The notes under the pieces were generated by a model. The model was given only the letters and a program-made list of their open reading frames with translations, searched no databases and had not been told where the DNA came from. A stretch of 64,000 nucleotides of DNA, taken from assembly GCF_001625305.1 (NCBI RefSeq), contig NW_017804020.1:4439144-4503143 (forward strand). The letters are read 5' to 3'. This document shows positions 57,501 to 64,000 of this stretch, piece after piece. Numbering within the stretch: the first letter of the stretch is position 1; the number at the start of each line of letters is the position of its first letter. The stretch is from Branchiostoma belcheri. Its lineage: Eukaryota > Chordata > Leptocardii > Amphioxiformes > Branchiostomatidae. Both the position numbers and the translations under genes were made by a program.

Positions 57501-60500
57501 GGTGAGTTACGGCAACGCGATTTTAGTTTACGGACATGAACCACAAATTTAACACTAAAGTAAGCTGGGGATTAGGTATTCGGGCCTTTTCACATTCTCC
57601 ATCAAATTGAAGACAAGCCACGATTGTGTCGTCCGCTGTTCTGGCCACAATTCTGTGGCCCAAAATACGTAAGACGAATGTGAGGTCTGCTATGATATCT
57701 GCCTGCCTTGTTTCCTTCAGGCTGGAGACCGCGGAGATCGCTGGTGTTCTGTACCTGGGACGGTGAGGAGTATGGGATACATGGATCCATGGAGTATGTC
57801 GAGGTACCTAGACCTAGACCCGCGAGGTTTCTACACTTGACAGATATATAACATCTCTCAAGACTTCTAAAATATCTCGTCTCATCGTCGTGACTTTTAC
57901 ACATTCCTGTATTATCGTACATGTATAGTGAGGCCTTAGGTGTCTACACTTCACAGATACAGTATCTCTTTAGACTTCTCTTTCCATCATACGTTTCACA
58001 TCACGCGTTTGCCGATTCTAGTGATTAGGCATTTCATCATTTCGCATTCCCTTCACTAAACCGGGCTTGATGTGTTGATAAATTTAAGGAGTTCCACAGA
58101 AACCTGGCGGAGAGGGCTGTCGTCTACATCAACATCGACACAGCAGTCAGGGGTGAGTTATGTCATTGTCCTAAGTGACGTCATATAAACATATAAAATA
58201 CAGAAGTAGGAGATAGAGCTGCATTTCTTTCGATCTCGGTAAAAAGCTGTGCTGCCACGGATATACATGTTATTGAGTAAAGTATTGAAACATGGTGTTA
58301 GGTACAGGTCGGCATTGACTTTAAAATTGATGATCTCCATTTTGCCGGTTTATTTCCCTCCACAGCAACCTACACACTACGCCCCAGGATATCCCCGTCA
58401 GCCCGGCAGGAGGTCAGAGAAGCCACCAAACGGGTGAATTATCTCTTTATGTTCTGCCTTTTGTCAATGGTTTTCGATGAATTCCTTTACTGTATCATTT
58501 TCTGTCTTCCTACCTCCCCCCCCCCCCGTCTCTATTTCAAGATGGTTAATGAGTTGCACTTCCGAAGAAATCAGCCTCCAAGATCTTGAATTTTGTCCAC
58601 CAATTTTCACCGTTCCTCATTTACTGTTGTATCAGACGTGATGACTGCTGTCAATGAAGTTCTAGGAAAAAAACTCCTGTCGTTCAGTGTGAATGATTAC
58701 CCATCATTCTTGTTCTCCAGCTGCCGTGGCCGGAAACCGTCACAGAAGGCACCACGATGTACGACGTTTGGCGCAAGCGCAGTCCTATAGACCCGAACGA
58801 TGAAAACACACAGCCCAGGTACTCTTGCTAATTTTTTCTCAGGCTAATTTTAATAGTATCGTACTTTCAACACAATAGATCCCAATAACTTGCTAACGAG
58901 TTGTTACTGTAACATCAGTATGATTGAGGTCCCCTTTCCACCAGATAACGGTCCCTGAGACTGTTCAGAGACCAAAATTGGACTTGGGTACCCTTGACTT
59001 TCTAACTGGAATAAAATCTCAATATAAAAGCGTGATTTAAAAGGCAACAAGACATACTATTGAAGTATTCAAATTTTCTGAACCACCTACGAAATATTCG
59101 GTTGCGCAGGTGATGTTACAGTAAATTTCTGACTCTGTTCCACCCAGAATAAGTCTCCTGGGATCGGGCAGTGACTTCGCCGGCTTCGTGCACCGGGTCG
59201 GGATATCCTGCATTGACCTCAGCTTCACCTTTGACCCCGTGAGTCTCACTGAACGAATAACGTTTAAGGGTCAAAGTTTAGTACCATAGAAACACTGGTG
59301 AAACAAAAATGAATTCAAATGATGAATCCAATGTTAGATATTTCTTACAATTAACTTGTTTCTTTTGCCAGCACCATAGATCGATAAAAAAATCACAGAT
59401 ATCTATGTAAGATCGTGTAAAGCTTTAAACATCTACTCATAACGTTACCCTTTTCTGTGTTCGTGGATAAAAGAATTTACATGAAATTACGTTTTTAAGG
59501 TTGACATGAAAATTGTATCCTCTGTAGGCACTCGGTGTGTCCAACTACCCCCTGTACCACACTGGGTACGAGACTTTCCATCTACAGGCAGACATCATTG
59601 ACCCTGGGTTCAAGTTTAACCGCGGGATCGCCCAGCTGGCCGCTGACCTGGTCCGGGGGTTCGCTGACCCCGTCATCCTGCCCTTTGACCTGGAGGAATA
59701 TGCTAATTACCTGCATGTCATGCGCACTGACCTGCAGGCAGAGTATGGAGCAGATCTGGTCAATCATGACATTTCATTGGGTAAGTACGTAAACACGCAC
59801 AGAGGCCAAACTTATAAGGCAAAACAATGATCAGTTGAATTTATTCAATGTTGTATTTATCAACTTTGTCCACATTTTGTTGTGACCTGTATTTAGCCCA
59901 GTGTGGGCAAAATGGGCTATGAATGTCTTCATTGTTTTCAATAAGTTGACGTTGTTTTTTGAATTGATATTCCAGACTCTCTGGACTCGGCCATCCAAAA
60001 CTTCACAGACGCTGCCCAGGCCTTCCACACACGGCTGCGGGATAGCGACAGGAACAAGTATAGTATTTACCCTGAGATTTATAATCTACCGAAACGGTTT
60101 TAATATTGAACTCGTTTAAAAAAAAACATTCCAACAAGACTGACTGGTTTTTTTGCTGACATGACAGTCGCCAACATTTTGTAAAAGATCCCAGTTCTTC
60201 CAAATCACTTTGCTAGATGTAAACTGTTAATCGATGACGCATCATTTTTTTCTTCCTTGCCCACCTCTCTCAGCCCGTTCGAAGTGCGCATGTACAATGA
60301 TCAGCTGATGCAGCTGGAACGCGCCTTCATCGACCCGCTAGGCCTGCCGGGAAGACCCTTCTACAGGTGAATAGTCGCCAAGACCATGGATGTGTTTTTT
60401 TCCATGAATAACGTTACCCAACTAAATTTTTGGTCTTTAAAGTGTAATAGATTCCGGTTAGTTGGGCAGTCCGTCTGTATATCACTCTGTGGCCTTCATA

Positions 60501-60800
60501 TCTGTATATCACTCTGTGACCTATCAACTGTGACCTTCGTAGGGAAAACTGCTCCCCCTTTGTTCTTTGATTACTTGTGTGTTGACACTGTTTGTTGTTG
60601 TTGTTTACAGACATACTCTGATGGCGCCCAGTAAACACAACAAGTACGCGTCGGACCCCTTCCCTGCCCTGTCCGACACCATCTTCGACGCGGAGCGGTC
60701 CGAAGACCCGGTGCCAGCCTGGAGGGAGGTGGCCAAGCAGGTGCCAATCATCGCCTTCAACATCCAATCAGCGGCCAGCACACTGCTGACGCCGGCCTAA
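51585..60800 (+). CDS. glutamate carboxypeptidase II / NAALADase-like M28 peptidase
   Basis: Type II membrane zinc peptidase related to FOLH1 (PSMA) and NAALAD2. Exons: 51585-51796, 53288-53462, 53755-53875, 55800-55925, 56337-56529, 56694-56787, 56994-57089, 57382-57501, 57721-57803, 58089-58152, 58366-58433, 58721-58818, 59148-59238, 59528-59780, 59976-60057, 60274-60366, 60611-60800. The N-terminal anchor is [20 protein letters not shown]. Zinc-site residues of the family are all visible: His in GNHRDSW, Asp in GAVDP, Glu pair in WDGEEYG, Asp in YINIDTA, His in [10 protein letters not shown]-domain motifs [10 protein letters not shown] and GVQRGNILN, and the dimer-domain ending [18 protein letters not shown], also match. 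One exon (before DRYVIM) is missing near an N gap at 57210. The exon 2 to exon 3 junction is out of frame with any visible donor. The function, cleaving C-terminal glutamate from peptides at the cell surface, comes from the family. Confidence 0.9.
53450..53542 (+). repeat. 3 x 31-bp array duplicating a splice donor
   Basis: Units begin at 53450, 53481 and 53512; each contains TCTGCTAGATGTGTAAGTA with a strong GTAAGT donor (53463, 53494, 53525). The period is not divisible by three, so donor choice shifts the frame. None of the three joins the next exon in frame without a stop. Confidence 0.9.
54011..55160 (-). CDS. type II membrane C-type lectin, nested gene with one frameshift
   Basis: A single-exon reading on the strand opposite the host peptidase gene, in its intron 3. 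From [15 protein letters not shown] (55160) it reads a Pro- and Gln-rich cytoplasmic part with VYETAEAV, a transmembrane segment ([20 protein letters not shown]), a stalk, then the start of a C-type lectin domain ([21 protein letters not shown]). The frame breaks in an A6 tract (T6 on plus, 54339-54344) and the domain continues in another frame: [58 protein letters not shown]. Conserved Cys positions and WIGL are present. EPD and WYD replace the usual EPN/QPD and WND, so sugar specificity is unclear. A one-base homopolymer error or a real recent mutation are both possible. The start is uncertain; another ATG opens a different frame at 55156. Confidence 0.75.
55424..55650 (+). repeat. tRNA-derived SINE-like copy
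   Basis: GGTTCGACTC at 55451-55460 matches a Pol III B box, and the downstream phrases (TGTGCCCTTCGGGGAAAGACA, then a stretch ending near CAAGCACGTG) resemble invertebrate tRNA-derived SINE bodies. An A-box-like phrase, GGTGTAGTGGC, occurs separately near 53070. It is in intron 3 of the peptidase gene. Family assignment is from memory. Confidence 0.45.
57210..57229. other. assembly gap (20 N)
   Basis: The gap lies where the peptidase exon encoding the sequence before [11 protein letters not shown] is expected, which probably explains why that exon is not found. Confidence 0.98.
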
Positions 60801-61672
60801 TGGTTCCAACTGTCATGTGCGATGTCCAATAGTAGGAGGCGTCCATTTATGTGTCATGCTTAGTATCCAATCAAATACGAGCATCTCAAACCCATGTTAA
60901 AAATGACTTCAAATATCTAGTCAACGAGATCTTGTGTTTAAAAAGTTAGTGCAGCAAACAATTTGTTTCCAGTTCATTTTACGTCTTATCCTGTCCTCTT
61001 CACTAAGTTTTCGATTGAGCTTTGTCTCCTAGTACATTAAGTTAAGGTGACGTGATTTTACAACACAAAAAAGTAGTAGCTTCATGTGGAAAGTTTTTTT
61101 CATACTTAAGCAATTCTAAGTGCGAGACTCATGGTTTGTTTGATTCTTTATTCTTAATCTTGCATGAAATATTGTTCAAGGTACAAGATAATAATATGCA
61201 GTGGGTAATTTATGTACAGTGATTAAGAAATTATTTAAAATGGGCTCCACGTAAGCGGCGCTACTACTTTCCATAATCGTGCAGCTGGTATTCCGATACA
61301 ATAATAACAGACAATTAAAGAGTGTGAGGAAAAGAATTTTGCCAAATGTGTTTGCATTCGATGAATATACAAGGTTAATTTCTGCATATGTACAACAATT
61401 TATCCTACTTATACATGCACCACATAATAAGACATTAAGAGGTAACAACGTTGTCACAACTGAATCTGTCATGGCCAAAGACGGTAAAAAAGTTTAAGAA
61501 ATGCAACAACGCTATCATACTATCACTGATATGACATTCATTTACAAGTATACGTACATTACTGCTATCGAAAACCCAAACGAGCTCGAGACTATGTTAT
61601 ACGTTACTAAAATTCTTTTAAATTCTATATCTATTCTATTGTATGATCTAGGCTCTTCCTTTATTTACTGTC
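60801..61672. other. convergent 3' region
   Basis: The peptidase gene (plus) and the death-domain gene (minus) end facing each other here, 872 bp apart. No exon or strong repeat was seen. No AATAAA stands close behind the peptidase stop. Confidence 0.6.
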
Positions 61673-63417
61673 CTATGCACCCATATTCAGTGCCAGTTTT
61701 TCCTCGTGTTCGTCCTCCTCCTGCTCCTGAATGTTTCCCAGCTTTAACAGCGACACGGCCTCCGGGCTGATCCTGGCCGGCGAACTGTTGTTGCTGACCA
61801 CGGGGTCGGAGCCGGTCGGGCTGGAAATCCGACCCTCGGATGTGGAGGCGCGAGACTCCGCCCCGTCTCTGATCGAGCGCGCGGAACTGGAGGCACGGGA
61901 GCTGTCTCGTTCCCGGCCCAGCCCGCTGTCTCCGTCCGAAGAGCGCCGGTCGCTCAGCTTCCCCGACTCCGGCCGGTACAACATCTTCCCCATCTCCTCA
62001 GCGTGCGTCGCCGCCTCGATCGTTCTTAACTTTTCCCGCCGGTTTCTCCGACTTTCTTGTAAGTCCCTGGTAGGATTCGCACCTGTGATGATTAAAACAG
62101 AAGTCATAAAAGTCTTGTGACACTGGAAACTTGAAATCCCAAAGTTTTAAAGGCCAGTAAGGACAAAAATCAAAATTCCGTCTGAGGATAGCTTGATCAA
62201 ATACCCAGATGTTTATCATGGATTATCAAGTGTTTTTTTTTTAATTTTGGATATGATCAATACAATGATAAAATGCTGCAGTGCTTCATATGTTCCACTA
62301 GAAGGTGGTGACAGGTGACATTGTGTGAAAAGATAACCCTTTCAAGTAAAGGATGGCGAGCTAAAATATCATGCCTTTGCCTGCAAATGTTCCAACTCGT
62401 TTCCTCGCGATTTTATGTAGTAAGGAGAAGACGAAGACATCTGTGTTCTTACCTCTCGAGCTGAAGTAAGTGGAGTTGTAGCTGTACCTCACGCACGGCT
62501 GGATCTCCCCCTCCCCCACCCTGAGCGGCTCGCCCCCCTCCCCCTTGTAGCCCAGGTCCTGGTCCAGCTCCCGGTCCTCCTCCAGCTGCCTGATGACCCG
62601 CTCTGCCTCCTCCTCATCCTGGTACTTCTGCTTCAGGTCACTGTACAGGCTCTGCACCAGGTCTGGGGGGAAGGATGGAGATGTTTATTACTCCGTGAAG
62701 GAGGTATACCTCCTGCAGGAGTATTGTGGTCGGACCGTTATTCGTGTTCGCAGCTAAAACACAGGGTTCCGTTTGTGTTCAGTCTGCTTCGTGTGTAATT
62801 CTATATACATGTATTAATGTGAGGTCCGCACCACCAAAAAAATGGATGAAGTGTCAAGCTAATTTTGAATCCAACTAAAGTCTATGCTTACCGGCGACTT
62901 TGGCACAGTGTATTCTCTTCAGCGCAGACAGCAGCTGTTTGATGAGATCGTCCTGGTCCACGCGCGCCCCAACCCACAACATCAGCGCGTGAAGCACCTG
63001 GGAACAGTAAATAAACAAATACATTGTAAGTAAATAAATAAAGGACCTGGTCGGAGTATGATCAAGAATGCACAGATTACGCTCAGCGACAGCATTAGAT
63101 TTTAGCGGTATGGCTGCGAATTACATTGACAGACATAAAACGCTTATGTCATTTATACATGTCTTATGATTAGTCATGGATCACTGCGTTATGTTATAAG
63201 GCAGTCGTAATGCACAGGTTGACCATCATCATGGTCTATGTTCATGTTGTCATATGCGGGTATTGGTGCAGTACCTGGTGTGTCCGCAACTTGTTCTGGC
63301 GCTTGCACGTCTCCAACTCCCTTGGCGTAATGTTGAGAAGCCTGACCAATCGCGTCCATCCTTGTGGCAGGTATTGGACGATGTTGAGGGAAACCACCTT
63401 CAACAACTGAAGGAAAT
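61673..63417 (-). CDS. death-domain protein, 3' part of the gene
   Basis: Four exons (63417-63275, 62997-62892, 62662-62453, 62082-61673) with matching phases end at TAG 61673. Exons 1 and 2 form a death-fold sequence: FLQLLKVVSLNIVQYLP, WTRLVRLLNITPRELETC, then LHALMLWVGARV and DLIKQLLSALKRIHCAKVA, with the usual W-x-x-L core and an ending like death domains of adaptor and receptor proteins. A charged coiled-coil-like stretch follows (YSDLKQKYQDEEEAERVIRQ), then a long Ser/Arg/Glu-rich tail with no known domain (SSARSIRDGAESRASTSEGR). The first seen exon starts mid-codon, so 5' exons lie to the right, probably outside the window. I cannot name the orthologue. Apoptosis or immune signalling is the usual setting of the fold, but that is inference. 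Confidence 0.7.
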
Positions 63418-64000
63418 CTGTAACATAGATCGCCATAGGATGAGAACATATTGTGCTAACATTGTTCCGTTCGTTGACTTTTAGAATTCACAAAGACTGT
63501 TATTGCTTGGTTATTGGGTCAGAAATTTCATCCTTTCCAAATTAGATTGATTGCACAAGGATTGACAAAATGGCTCAGAGTATCGCTCATAAACACTGAT
63601 ATTGTTTCTTTCCTTTCTTGTTTGTTTGTTAAGTGAGAGAGTTGTTTGTAGTGGCGCCCGAGCGTGACAGGTTCGTGTAACGAAGACTCTGTGTTCTGTA
63701 ACGTGAACCCGCGGACTCACAAAGGGCGGGAATTACGTCTGTGCTGTGAGTCAACATCGCGCTTTTGTAGGGATTGGGTAAAGTACAAACATTCCCGGGT
63801 CTGGTGGCGGCCCTCCGGAGTTCTGACGCAGTAAACATGTTGGAGTCTTCACTCTGATCAGGAATTATGTTTCATGAAGTGTTTCAGCTCTTTTTAATCA
63901 AACATCTCCGGATCTGAGATATTCTTCGATATGACTCGATGTCTGATCTATAATTTGTTTCATGGAAATGTGTTATTAGGAAATAAGTGCCAGAAATGAC
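63418..64000. other. intron or upstream flank of the death-domain gene
   Basis: No coding exon was supported. An ORF starting MFTASELRRAATRPGN (63838, minus) could be a start region, but no donor with the required phase follows it. Confidence 0.4.

Overview
This is a eukaryotic, intron-rich genomic window. Every confident gene has GT-AG introns, short exons and vertebrate-type orthologues. The gene content, the many short inverted-repeat elements, the N-filled draft gaps and the near-identical duplicated blocks fit a cephalochordate (amphioxus, Branchiostoma-like). That assignment is inferred from protein resemblance and genome style; no database was searched.

Left third (1-23.7 kb): a 27-exon minus-strand ELAPOR1/2 (KIAA1324/EIG121-type) gene lies head-to-head with a five-exon plus-strand CFAP276 (C1orf194) gene. 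As far as I recall, the human orthologues have the same divergent arrangement. The shared promoter carries four TCTCGCGA/TCGCGAGA motifs and two RFX X-box-like elements, the latter fitting the ciliary gene.

Middle (23.7-38 kb): two tandem 11-exon SLC49A4 (DIRC2)-like transporter genes. The first has a fourfold 87-bp array that multiplies its last splice acceptor. Two tandem small secreted cysteine-rich genes of VWC type follow.

Rearranged zone (36.6-49.3 kb): a block of about 1.7-1.8 kb (last two exons of the second VWC-like gene plus last exon of a methyltransferase-like gene) is present twice, at 36.6-38.4 and 46.7-48.4 kb, around an insert of about 8.3 kb. The insert holds nine in-frame minus-strand exons of an ADAMTS9/20 (GON-1)-type gene without the protease. 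Their first exon is a chimera: a copy of the ELAPOR signal-peptide exon, with its proximal upstream sequence, joined in frame to the ADAMTS Cys-rich exon. The result would be a secreted ADAMTS-like protein with a borrowed promoter and signal peptide. The flanking VWC-like and methyltransferase-like genes both stay complete. This is the best candidate for something undescribed, but an assembly or haplotype artefact must be excluded.

Right third (49-64 kb): an 18-exon glutamate carboxypeptidase II/NAALADase-like gene with all zinc-site residues visible, except for one exon probably hidden near a sequence gap and one unresolved exon junction made of tandem splice donors. A minus-strand type II membrane C-type lectin with a single frameshift sits in one of its introns. 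The window ends in the 3' part of a minus-strand death-domain gene. Introns and spacers hold several TIR elements, palindromes, minisatellites and a SINE-like copy.
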